Assembly: GCA_012517855.1 (NCBI GenBank)
Contig: JAAYUD010000105.1
Span: forward strand, 1-35,530
Origin: Bacteroidales bacterium
GTDB lineage: Bacteria > Bacteroidota > Bacteroidia > Bacteroidales > Bacteroidaceae
Length of the DNA stretch: 35,530 nucleotides
Direction of reading: 5' to 3'
The position numbers and the translations under genes are program-made. Shown in pieces: positions 1 through 7,458 of this stretch (position 1 is its first letter; each line of letters begins with the position of its first letter). The notes below the pieces were generated by a model, which did no database searches, was not told the origin of the DNA, and saw only the letters and a list, made by a program, of their open reading frames with translations.

Positions 1-549
1 ATCACTTACGACCAACTAAAAAATGATTTGGAGTATGCTTCATCGGCCACGCCGGGTGACGTATCGCTCATTATGGACGGAATCGTTTCGCAAATCAAAC
101 TCCATCTGTCCGAAGGAGAAAGTGTGCAACTGGGCGATCTCGGTACTTTTTCGGTAGGTATTTCGGGGCCGAATGCGATAAAGAGGAAAGCCATAAACGC
201 GACCAACCTCGAAGTGACCGACGTCTATTTCAGACCCCGCAAAAAACTCATTCGCGATATCAACCGAAAAGCCAAATTCGAAAGCACTCGTCTCAAGCAT
301 CATTCAATAGAATATTCGGACGTTGAGATTGAAGCGTTGCTGACCGATTTTTTCAAAGACCATTCCTTCATCACTCGTCGGGAGTTCGAAAGTCTGTGCG
401 GACTCACACGCCCTACCGCCGTACGACGTCTCAAAATGTTATGCAGTGGAAAATATCCTCTACTCTCGCGAGAAGGTCCGCGCAACAGCAGCATCTATTT
501 TCCCACACCCGGGAGTTTCCACACGGTGCACAGAATCGATAACCGATAA
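1..549 (+). CDS. HU/IHF-like DNA-binding protein with C-terminal extension (5' end cut by window)
   Basis: The reading frame is open from base 1, so the true start lies upstream; a TTG at 28 is only an internal codon. The first ~90 visible residues match the Bacteroidota HU-like fold: helices, then the LGDLGTFSV turn, the beta-arm region and VYFRPRKKLIRDI near its end. HU-like proteins bend and package DNA. A ~75-residue extension follows, containing FITRREFESLCGLTRPTAVRRLKML, which reads like a helix-turn-helix, and ends in a Ser/Gly/Arg-rich tail. Many Bacteroidota genomes carry such long HU paralogues, often near accessory regions, but their job is not settled. The codons look richer in G+C than those of genes further right. 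The HU assignment is firm; the winged-helix reading of the tail is my inference. Confidence 0.8.
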   Translation: MTYDQLKNDLEYASSATPGDVSLIMDGIVSQIKLHLSEGESVQLGDLGTFSVGISGPNAIKRKAINATNLEVTDVYFRPRKKLIRDINRKAKFESTRLKHHSIEYSDVEIEALLTDFFKDHSFITRREFESLCGLTRPTAVRRLKMLCSGKYPLLSREGPRNSSIYFPTPGSFHTVHRIDNR

Positions 550-731
550 AAGTCTAACCAATTGAGACACAGAGCAGACTAATACAATATCACAATGCGT
601 TAAGAATGAGGGGCATAATGCACTTTCACATGCTTAACGAGCAAGCCATTCTAATCTATCCAGCACATTATCAGCAAGATGATGTGACAAGAATAGGCCC
701 TCAACAAGTTTTATGTTCTCATATAAATTTG

Positions 732-782
732 TAAGCGCCTCGAAGTTTTCGTTTTGACTATACGAAACCCCCGAGACGCTTA
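732..782 (-). terminator. Hairpin after the FecR gene, probable terminator
   Basis: The outer arms 732-742 and 772-782 pair at 10 of 11 positions, and an inner 6-bp stem (747-752 with 762-767) continues the fold. It lies just past the stop of the minus-strand FecR gene. The bases after it on that strand are AT-rich but not a clean T run. The rest of the 550-810 gap holds a weak 7-bp inverted repeat (598-604/633-639) that could end the HU transcript, and nothing else I recognise. Confidence 0.5.
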
Positions 783-810
783 TTTTATCCGCTCTATTCG
801 TTTATAAATC

Positions 811-1905
811 TTACTTTACTATAACCTTATTTCCACTCATCGAAGCATGTACATCGCCAATAGTATTCAAATTCTGCAACGCTTCGGAAAGCCCTTGATT
901 ACGATCTGCAACAAAATGCAGGCGGGTATGCATCATTTTTGGATTTTCGATAACAATATCTACATTGTACCAACGTCCCAATTCTTGCATGATCTCGACT
1001 AGCGGCACGTTATTAAAATAAAAATAGCCCTCTTTCCACTGAACATAGGCATAGGTATCTACGTGCTGTACTTCGAATTGCCCCGAAGAGGTAAGCTGCG
1101 CTTTCTGTCCGGGCACAATAGTCTGAATTGTCTTGCTCTTCTTGCTTTCTACCGTGACTTTGCCCTCGACAAGCACCACACTGGCGGCAGACTGGCTATA
1201 AGTGCGCATATTGAACTTAGTACCCAGCACAGTTGTAGAGAACATATTATTGTAGACAACGAACGGATGTGCTTTGTCCTTTGCCACTTCAAAATAGGCT
1301 TCGCCCTGAAGGCGTACTTCACGACGGGCTCCGGTAAAATGAGTGGGGAATATCAATTCGGTATCGGCATTGAGCCAAACTTTCGTTCCATCGGGCAGTT
1401 CCACATAATAGTCTTTACCCAAGGGAGTAGAAACCGCTAGTTTCTCTTCACGAAGAGACGGTTTCGCAGGAGTATAAACAAGCGAATCCTTGTTGGCAGT
1501 GACACCTTGAGCCAGAAGAGTTGCCGTATTTTTAGTGGTAGAAGAGAGATCGAACGACCGCCCCGAATTGGATGACAACAAAACGCCATCCTTATTGCGC
1601 TGTGCATTGAATACTTGCACGGCATGAGGAAGTTGCGGAGCAATAAACATACGGTAAGCGCCAAAGAAGAGAGCGACCGAAGCAGCTACCCCAGCCGCGA
1701 AACCTATAAATAAGGTTCGCCTGCTCTTACGTTTTGTCATCGATGGCTCCATATCCGTATCCGCGCTGAATTGCTTCCAAGCCTCATCAACATCGGGAAC
1801 GGGGACCCTCATCCGAGTAAAAACCCGTTTGAAATCCATTTTCTCATTTGCAGAAAGCACTTCTGCCGGAATCATGTTTTCTTCTATGTTATCGTCGCTA
1901 TTCAT
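811..1905 (-). CDS. FecR-type anti-sigma factor (FecR domain plus DUF4974)
   Basis: Inner-membrane anti-sigma factor expected to hold the ECF sigma factor encoded just upstream. There is a short cytoplasmic N-terminus, one membrane helix (FIGFAAGVAASVALFFGAYRMF, about residues 65-87), then a periplasmic FecR domain with the typical VSTPLG, LPDGTKVWLNADT, GEAYFEV and VLGTKFN stretches, and a C-terminal DUF4974 domain (FYFNNVPLVEIMQELGRWYNV). In the family, the periplasmic part receives a signal from a TonB-dependent outer-membrane transducer. I chose the ATG at 1905 (MNSDDN); an in-frame GTG at 1926 would add seven residues but is a poorer start. The gene follows the sigma gene after about 30 nt, so they are probably one transcript. 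No SusC-like partner is next to it in this window. Confidence 0.9.
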   Translation of the reverse strand: MNSDDNIEENMIPAEVLSANEKMDFKRVFTRMRVPVPDVDEAWKQFSADTDMEPSMTKRKSRRTLFIGFAAGVAASVALFFGAYRMFIAPQLPHAVQVFNAQRNKDGVLLSSNSGRSFDLSSTTKNTATLLAQGVTANKDSLVYTPAKPSLREEKLAVSTPLGKDYYVELPDGTKVWLNADTELIFPTHFTGARREVRLQGEAYFEVAKDKAHPFVVYNNMFSTTVLGTKFNMRTYSQSAASVVLVEGKVTVESKKSKTIQTIVPGQKAQLTSSGQFEVQHVDTYAYVQWKEGYFYFNNVPLVEIMQELGRWYNVDIVIENPKMMHTRLHFVADRNQGLSEALQNLNTIGDVHASMSGNKVIVK

Positions 1906-1935
1906 ATTCTTACATAATAAATACACGTAAGATTA

Positions 1936-2463
1936 CTATTCGGGTACTCCGCTTTTGTTTTTCTTAACATTAAAATGATCTCTCAATATAGACAAAGCCT
2001 TCACAATATGCTTCTTGACGCCATCGGTACTTATTTCGAGTACATCGGCCACTTCTTTATATTTCTTATGATGGAAATAACATTCCTCCAGTATATATTT
2101 GGTACGCAGCGGCATTTTATCTATCAGAGAGCTCATTTCGGCTATCCGTTCGTCAATCAACTCCAACCCCTCATCACCTTCTTCGTCGGCCACCCGCAGA
2201 CACAAATCGGCATAATCGCCCGCTTGCTTTTGACGTTTAATATAATTCAAAGCCTGATTGCGAACACTAACGAAAAGGTAGCCTACCACTTTATCATTTT
2301 CTATATTTTCTTTATTGTTCCAGATCGAAGTGAAAACCTCGCTGACAATATCTTTGCTGGCCTCCACATCTTCAGTAAAATCATAAGCAAAGTAGTACAA
2401 TCGCGAATAATATTCGCGAAAAAGATGCTCAAAATTTTGCTTAGTGATATTATTCCCTTCCAT
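1936..2463 (-). CDS. ECF-type RNA polymerase sigma factor (Bacteroidota FecI-like)
   Basis: 175 residues, normal length for an ECF sigma factor. Region 2 is visible as FEHLFREYYSRLYYFAYDFTED through VGYLFVSVRNQALNYIKRQKQ, binding core polymerase and the -10 DNA. Region 4 is IDKMPLRTKYILEECYFHHKKYKEVADVLEISTDGVKKHIVKAL, a helix-turn-helix for the -35 element. It forms a pair with the FecR-type anti-sigma gene immediately downstream. In related systems such a pair controls a TonB-dependent receptor and SusD-like lipoprotein for glycan or iron-complex uptake; no such target is adjacent here, so the regulon is unknown. A TATTTTTG -7-like box on the minus strand (2490-2497) lies a suitable distance upstream of the start, but I see no matching -33 element. 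Confidence 0.92.
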   Translation of the reverse strand: MEGNNITKQNFEHLFREYYSRLYYFAYDFTEDVEASKDIVSEVFTSIWNNKENIENDKVVGYLFVSVRNQALNYIKRQKQAGDYADLCLRVADEEGDEGLELIDERIAEMSSLIDKMPLRTKYILEECYFHHKKYKEVADVLEISTDGVKKHIVKALSILRDHFNVKKNKSGVPE

Positions 2464-2636
2464 CTGTCGACAATATGATATTGACGACGCAAAAATAGAT
2501 ATTTTTTTTATATTATGTAATTAATGTCAAAAAAATAAGCTATCGAACTGTATTTTAACAAGTAAAAAAGCTTTCGGGCGTATGCTTATCAGTCCCTCAA
2601 AATGTCATATCTTTCACTAATGGACAAATTCTCAGG

Positions 2637-2846
2637 CTATTGTAAGAACACAGGAAGCAATATAGCAACAGCACCGACCAGAACAGAAGCAAGTCCGATA
2701 AAAATACACCGCACTTGCTGATGCATCTCTTCATCGTCGAGTCCTTTCAGATAATTGTATTCATAATGAAGATTGTCAGGAACTCCTTGTAAGAATTCCT
2801 TATAGGAAATATTTTCCTTTCCGTTTATTCGTACATCGTCTTTCAT
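2637..2846 (-). CDS. Small single-helix membrane protein, unknown function
   Basis: 69 residues, starting MKDDVRINGKENISYKEF. I do not recognise the family. The first ~45 residues are charged and soluble, with a YNYLKGLDDEEMHQQVRC stretch, and the last ~22 (IFIGLASVLVGAVAILLPVFLQ) form one membrane helix ending at the stop, so it looks tail-anchored. An open frame extends upstream to 2936, but a consensus promoter at 2883-2913 would start transcription after most of that extension, which supports the ATG at 2846. It is transcribed on its own: a strong terminator at 2927-2964 separates it from the gene before it. Coding is likely but not proven; a search for conservation would settle it. Confidence 0.6.
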   Translation of the reverse strand: MKDDVRINGKENISYKEFLQGVPDNLHYEYNYLKGLDDEEMHQQVRCIFIGLASVLVGAVAILLPVFLQ

Positions 2847-2882
2847 ATCATTGAGTTTTATAAATCGGTATTTTAGGTTATT

Positions 2883-2913
2883 CAAAGATATGAATATCTT
2901 TTTAAAAATCAAA
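2883..2913 (-). promoter_or_regulatory. Bacteroides-type promoter for the 69-residue protein
   Basis: On the minus strand TATCTTTG (2883-2890) is a perfect TAnnTTTG -7 box, and TTTG (2910-2913) is the -33 box, separated by exactly 19 nt. Transcription would start near 2876, about 30 nt before the ATG at 2846. Confidence 0.75.
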
Positions 2914-2926
2914 CAAAAAAAGAAAT

Positions 2927-2964
2927 AAAAAAGCATTCGGTATTGAAATACTGAATGCTTTTTT
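2927..2964 (-). terminator. Strong intrinsic terminator after the GH130 gene (bidirectional in form)
   Basis: A 17-bp stem with one G-T pair and a four-base loop, flanked by six A on the left and six T on the right, so it has the form of a terminator on either strand. On the minus strand it ends transcription of the GH130 gene about 75 nt after its stop. Confidence 0.85.
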
Positions 2965-3038
2965 AGGGTTATTCACTGCGTGCACATTGCATTGTTCATG
3001 CAGGTTGTTTTGCCTGCCTCTATTCGGATCTGATAACT

Positions 3039-4265
3039 TTAGTTCAGGACAGGGATCGGATCTCCGCATGTTTTCTTTGCAGGATCGTAGATGGCAACGC
3101 CTACTTTGGAGTCGGCACAACCATAATACAAATACCATTTGTGCTTGAAGAAAACCAATCCTTCGAGAAAGACAGTGCCATCAACATACTGTCCGCTTTT
3201 CTCAAATGCATCCATCGGACGGAAGAAAGGGACATCCAACCGCTGCAAAGCTTTCATCGGGTTCTCTGGGCTTGTGAGCAATTGCCCTGCACAATAAGCA
3301 CCCGCAGCAAAACGTTTGTCGCGTTTGGTCTCGTCAGTTCCATTCTTTCCATTATAAAACAGTACAATACCTTTGTCGGTTAAAACGGCCGGCGGTCCAC
3401 ATTCGGTAAGTGCGCTATCGAAATAATGTGCACGAGGCTTAATGACACAAGCGAGCTCTCCTTTCTCGTCCAACACAGGAGTCCAGTTGATCAGATCGTC
3501 GGACGTGGCACCACAAACTTGGTCCTCGCCCCAATACATAAAATAATGCCCATTGATCTTTGCCAGTACCTGCTTGCCCTGCTGTATTTTGGTCACCATC
3601 GCTCCCGATTTACAAGCCATATCTTTGAATCGCCCACCGTAAGCTTTGGCAAAAGCCGGTCCCTGTTTTTCCCACTTGATGAGATCGCGCGAAGTAGCTA
3701 TACACAAGCGAGGCTCTTTGCGGTTCCAAGCAGTATAAGCCATGACATATAGTCCATCCCGAGTGACAGCAACACGTGGATCCTCGCATCCACCGGGCCA
3801 TTCGAACTCTTTCATGACATCATTATCGGGAAACATCACCGGTCGAGTCCGACGTTTCATCGTTATTCCATCTACCGATTCGGCCAATCCGATTCGTGAG
3901 GTGCGTGTCCCGATTCCTTTAGCCGAATTATCTTCCGCCCGATAGAGCACGCATATCTTCCCGTTTTTAACGGTTGCGGCAGGATTGAACACATCGCTCT
4001 CTTCCCACCCCACTTTCGTGCCACGCATCAGGCAATCGAATACGATTGTAGCATTTGGAATAATAATCGGATTCGCATGAAGCGGGCGTACAAAGCCTCC
4101 AATAGCCCAATCGGGCAGAATATTGGTTCGGGTACCCTTTGGGTTGGCAGCATACGAAGCAAGGCACAACAAACACAAAACGACAGAAAGCAAAAGCCCA
4201 GCTTTGCGACTCATCATACTGATGCCATCTGCGACGCCATCATATTTTTCTCTAATCACCATCAT
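3039..4265 (-). CDS. Exported GH130-family glycosidase (mannoside-active enzyme)
   Basis: GH130 five-bladed propeller enzyme. Recognisable motifs are FNPAATVKNGKICVLYRAED (about 93-112), GIGTRTSRIGLAES (117-130), WPGGCEDPRVAV (156-167; the Asp of EDPR aligns with the family's catalytic acid), ALTECGPPAVL and, near the end, YYGCADSKVGVAI. Family members act on beta-mannosides, either as cytoplasmic phosphorylases or as secreted inverting beta-1,2-mannosidases. A clear signal peptide (MMSRKAGLLLSVVLCLLCLASYA) favours a hydrolase outside the cytoplasm, where phosphorolysis makes little sense. The signal peptide begins at internal Met codons 17/18 (4217/4214), so a start there is also possible; 4265 has the more AT-rich leader. 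It follows an SGNH esterase and an S15 hydrolase on the same strand. Substrate is inferred only. Confidence 0.85.
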   Translation of the reverse strand: MMVIREKYDGVADGISMMSRKAGLLLSVVLCLLCLASYAANPKGTRTNILPDWAIGGFVRPLHANPIIIPNATIVFDCLMRGTKVGWEESDVFNPAATVKNGKICVLYRAEDNSAKGIGTRTSRIGLAESVDGITMKRRTRPVMFPDNDVMKEFEWPGGCEDPRVAVTRDGLYVMAYTAWNRKEPRLCIATSRDLIKWEKQGPAFAKAYGGRFKDMACKSGAMVTKIQQGKQVLAKINGHYFMYWGEDQVCGATSDDLINWTPVLDEKGELACVIKPRAHYFDSALTECGPPAVLTDKGIVLFYNGKNGTDETKRDKRFAAGAYCAGQLLTSPENPMKALQRLDVPFFRPMDAFEKSGQYVDGTVFLEGLVFFKHKWYLYYGCADSKVGVAIYDPAKKTCGDPIPVLN

Positions 4266-4312
4266 AGCTTATAATTATAGTTTACCTTTCGAGTTATACT
4301 TTTTGTGCAAAA

Positions 4313-5059
4313 CTATTTCTTCAGAGTCTTCAGCACAATAGATTCCATCACATTGTATCCTTCGGGGGTAGGATGAACGCCATCTTGCGAATACTTCTCA
4401 GGCAATCCTTTTTCGCCATCCACCATTGCATCGTAATAATTAATATAAGTCAGATGATTGTTGGCAGCATACGCTTTGATCATCTTATTGAGATTGATAA
4501 CGAGCTCGGTGGGTACTATCTCTGGACGCCAAGGAAAATGATTCGAAGGAAGCACCGAAGTAAGTATCGGACGAATATGATTGGCCTTTGCCAATTGCGC
4601 CATTGAAATAATATTGTTCATCACATTTTCGATGGTTATCACGCCGTTGTTGTGAGCAATATCATTGATACCGGCATTGATAATCACAACTTTGGGATGA
4701 AGGTTGATGACATCGGGACGAAAACGTACCAGCATCTCGCAACTTGTCTGCCCGCTAATGCCACGGCATAGGAAATGATTCTTCGTAAAGAAGTTGGGGT
4801 GTAACCAATTCCATAGTTCCGTGATAGAATTGCCCATAAAGACCACATCAGGACGTTCTTTCAGCTTCTTGTTCGCCTCGGCATATTTGCCGAAATCAGC
4901 CCAATCAAGATTATGTACCTTGTCGTTTTGATTTTGTCTTTGTACCTCTTCTTTGACTTGTTTGTACTGATCGTCGGTTAACTTAATCGATACATTTTGA
5001 GCTTGCGTTGCAACCGAAAGCAATACAAGTCCTGCAATTGCCAGAATACTATTCTTCAT
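4313..5059 (-). CDS. Exported SGNH/GDSL-family esterase
   Basis: 248 residues with a signal peptide (MKNSILAIAGLVLLSVATQAQ). All four SGNH blocks are present: nucleophile Ser78 in FMGNSITELW, Gly103 in RGISGQTS, Asn132 in INAGINDI, and the Asp226/His229 pair in QDGVHPTPEGY. Such enzymes remove acyl, often acetyl, groups from carbohydrates or act as lysophospholipases. The type with GNSIT and NAGINDI is common in Bacteroidota carbohydrate clusters and often annotated as lipase or acylhydrolase. The gap to the GH130 gene is only about 47 nt, so the two may be cotranscribed; a deacetylase working beside a glycosidase is a plausible reading, not shown. A good promoter sits upstream at 5099-5130. 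Confidence 0.88.
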   Translation of the reverse strand: MKNSILAIAGLVLLSVATQAQNVSIKLTDDQYKQVKEEVQRQNQNDKVHNLDWADFGKYAEANKKLKERPDVVFMGNSITELWNWLHPNFFTKNHFLCRGISGQTSCEMLVRFRPDVINLHPKVVIINAGINDIAHNNGVITIENVMNNIISMAQLAKANHIRPILTSVLPSNHFPWRPEIVPTELVINLNKMIKAYAANNHLTYINYYDAMVDGEKGLPEKYSQDGVHPTPEGYNVMESIVLKTLKK

Positions 5060-5098
5060 CTTTAAATGATATTACAAGGTTAGATATTATTATGACAA

Positions 5099-5130
5099 CA
5101 AAAGTAAACGTATTTCTGCTTTTTGACAAC
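5099..5130 (-). promoter_or_regulatory. Bacteroides-type promoter for the SGNH esterase
   Basis: On the minus strand TACTTTTG (5099-5106) fits TAnnTTTG, and a GTTG (5127-5130) lies 20 nt upstream. Transcription would begin about 30 nt before the ATG at 5059, so this gene can be expressed independently of the S15 hydrolase upstream. Confidence 0.6.
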
Positions 5131-5248
5131 AATAATTGGCAAAAAAACAATAAAATTTCGCAGTCGCCTACAGATCATTGTACACACTTCCCGGCAGAAT
5201 AAGTGAATTATTTATTATCAACGAAACAAAATCCGAAGCTGAAACAGA

Positions 5249-7162
5249 CTATTTTAAGATCGGCAAAAGCAATCTGGATGGTTTATCTTTCTGATGAAAT
5301 ATCTTAATATTGGACGGAATAAAGTCTTTATCACTACAACGGTATATATCAACAAATTGTTGCGGATTACGATCAACCAATGGGAACCACGAGCTTTGAA
5401 TCTGCACCATCACACGATGTCCTTTGAGAAAGGTATGAGCTACATCTGCCAGTTTGAAAGTCACTCTTTCGGGTTTGCTAGGAACAAAAGCCTGAGGATG
5501 TTCAAAACTGTTTCGGTAGCGCCCGCGCATCAAGTCGCCCCGTACCAACATCTGATAACCTCCCATCAAGGTTTTACTTTTGTTTCCTTCGCCATCCACA
5601 GCTGCATTATATTTGAAATCATCGGGGAACACATCTATCAATTTTACAACAAAATCGGCATCGGTAGTAGATACACTCACCCACAAATCGGCAGTGAGTT
5701 CTCCTCCCAAAGTTAGATTGTCTTGTAATGGCTCTGTTTCGAATGTAACGACATCCGGACGAGTCGAAGCAAACCGTTGATCTTCTGTCATATATTCGAC
5801 CGGACGATTGTGAGAACTTTTCTTGGTATAAGGCACCGGTTTATCAGGATCGGAAAGATATTCGCTGTACGAATGTTCATCGGTTGGAGCAGAGAATGTC
5901 AAGGCATCTTGTTCGTTGAGATAGATCGGAGTAGGCTGGCAATTCGGCGTAGGCCATTCACTAAAATGACGCCATTGGTTTTCGCCCGTAAAGAAAACGG
6001 TCGCTTTTGGCGTTTGATTAAAACTTCCCTCTCCTAACAAATAATAGTCAAAGAACTGCTGTTCTGCATCTTCGAACGATTTATTCAAATCGGTGTTTCC
6101 AAATCTTATATCACCCAGATAATTGCCTTGTCCCCTCCAACCTCCATGCTGCCATGGACCTATTAAAAGGAATAGAGGTTTGCCGGATCGTTTGGAATCG
6201 AGTGCCTTATAAGAATTCCAAGTACCATAAGCATCTTCGGCATCGAACAATCCTCCGACGACAAGAACTGCAGCGTCGACATTCTTATACAAAGCAAAAG
6301 GACAACGCTCTTTCCACCAGTTGTCATAATCGGGGTGTTGAATCATCTCACTCCAAAAACGAATTGAATCGCCCAACATACTTGTCAGATTGGCAACATT
6401 GCCAGCCTTTAGAAAAAAGGAATATTCATCATTCTTGTAATAGTTCTTATACGGATAATCCCCTTTGGAAGGAACGGGACGAGGACGATCAAAGCCTGAT
6501 AAAAAATTGAAAGCATCGGTGAGCATCAATGCGCCGTTATGGTGAATATCATCGCCCATAAACCAATCTCCGATAGGAGCTTGAGGACATACGGCCTTAA
6601 TTGCAGGATGCTTGGAGAGAGCGGCAGTCAATGCATAATAGCCCAGATAGGAAGAACCGGTAACGCCAATACATTTATTGTTACAAGTATGCTTCAACAA
6701 CCAATCGGCGGTATCGTACATGTCGGTAGCATCGTCTGTCTGACCCTTTGGAACAAGCAAATGTATGGGGCGGATATTCTCGTACTCTCCCTCACTCATC
6801 CTTTTGCCACGGACATCTTGATAAACTATAATATATTTCTTTTGAATATACCCTTTCAGAGAATTCCACAAAGAAGCATTAAAATCTGAACCATAAGGAT
6901 GGGAACCATAGGGCGAACGATAAATCAAAATAGGATATTTCTGATTGTGAGCACAAGGTTCGTAAATAGCAGTATACAACCGAGTGCCATCACGCATCGG
7001 AATCATTACTTCGCGTTTGGAATAATTGCTTTTAACCCACTGTTCGTTAATCGTTTGTGAATAAACTTGAGAAGATGTAAAAAACAGGATTAAGAATAGC
7101 AAAGCAACATAACAATAACGATTTATTCTCTTTTTATTATCATCTAAAGAACTATTTTTCAT
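5249..7162 (-). CDS. CocE/NonD family hydrolase (peptidase S15-like, X-Pro dipeptidyl-peptidase fold)
   Basis: 637 residues. A signal peptide or N-terminal anchor (RYCYVALLFLILFFTSSQVYSQ, about 15-36) is followed by an alpha/beta-hydrolase domain starting VMIPMRDGTRLYTAIYEP. The nucleophile motif is GSSYLG with Ser171; the likely acid and base are the Asp in GGLFDAEDAYGTW and the His in GPWQHGGW. The C-terminal ~230 residues (from about 410) form the beta-sandwich typical of X-Pro dipeptidyl-peptidase C-domains, as in cocaine esterase and glutaryl-7-ACA acylase. It should cleave an ester or amide, or remove X-Pro dipeptides, in the periplasm; substrate cannot be told from sequence. The 296-nt gap to the divergent sbcD gene holds no -7 box that I can assign to this gene. 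Confidence 0.9.
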   Translation of the reverse strand: MKNSSLDDNKKRINRYCYVALLFLILFFTSSQVYSQTINEQWVKSNYSKREVMIPMRDGTRLYTAIYEPCAHNQKYPILIYRSPYGSHPYGSDFNASLWNSLKGYIQKKYIIVYQDVRGKRMSEGEYENIRPIHLLVPKGQTDDATDMYDTADWLLKHTCNNKCIGVTGSSYLGYYALTAALSKHPAIKAVCPQAPIGDWFMGDDIHHNGALMLTDAFNFLSGFDRPRPVPSKGDYPYKNYYKNDEYSFFLKAGNVANLTSMLGDSIRFWSEMIQHPDYDNWWKERCPFALYKNVDAAVLVVGGLFDAEDAYGTWNSYKALDSKRSGKPLFLLIGPWQHGGWRGQGNYLGDIRFGNTDLNKSFEDAEQQFFDYYLLGEGSFNQTPKATVFFTGENQWRHFSEWPTPNCQPTPIYLNEQDALTFSAPTDEHSYSEYLSDPDKPVPYTKKSSHNRPVEYMTEDQRFASTRPDVVTFETEPLQDNLTLGGELTADLWVSVSTTDADFVVKLIDVFPDDFKYNAAVDGEGNKSKTLMGGYQMLVRGDLMRGRYRNSFEHPQAFVPSKPERVTFKLADVAHTFLKGHRVMVQIQSSWFPLVDRNPQQFVDIYRCSDKDFIPSNIKIFHQKDKPSRLLLPILK

Positions 7163-7458
7163 ACTTTTATATGGTTTTTGAATGAATTTTAAATTAACAA
7201 TCGGAAAACTGAGAAATCTAAGAAACTATATTCTGAGAGGTCTCAAATTGATGAAGAATCTCAAAAGAGACATGTTCTTCCCTTATTTTTATTATAACAC
7301 TCTTCTATAGCAAAGAGATTAGAGCATTAACAATAATTAAGCATCAAGAGATTTGCCACCAATAGAACTTACGATAAGAAACATAATAAAAAAAGGTCAT
7401 TTAGGGGCCTTATATTGCCGAAATATTCCTTATCTTAGCCACAAATTAATAAACATCA

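Noticed and set aside
7240-7271. GTCTC/GAGAC inverted repeat upstream of the S15 gene as an operator
   Set aside because: Only 5 bp per arm with a 22-nt loop and no promoter nearby to support it; likely chance.
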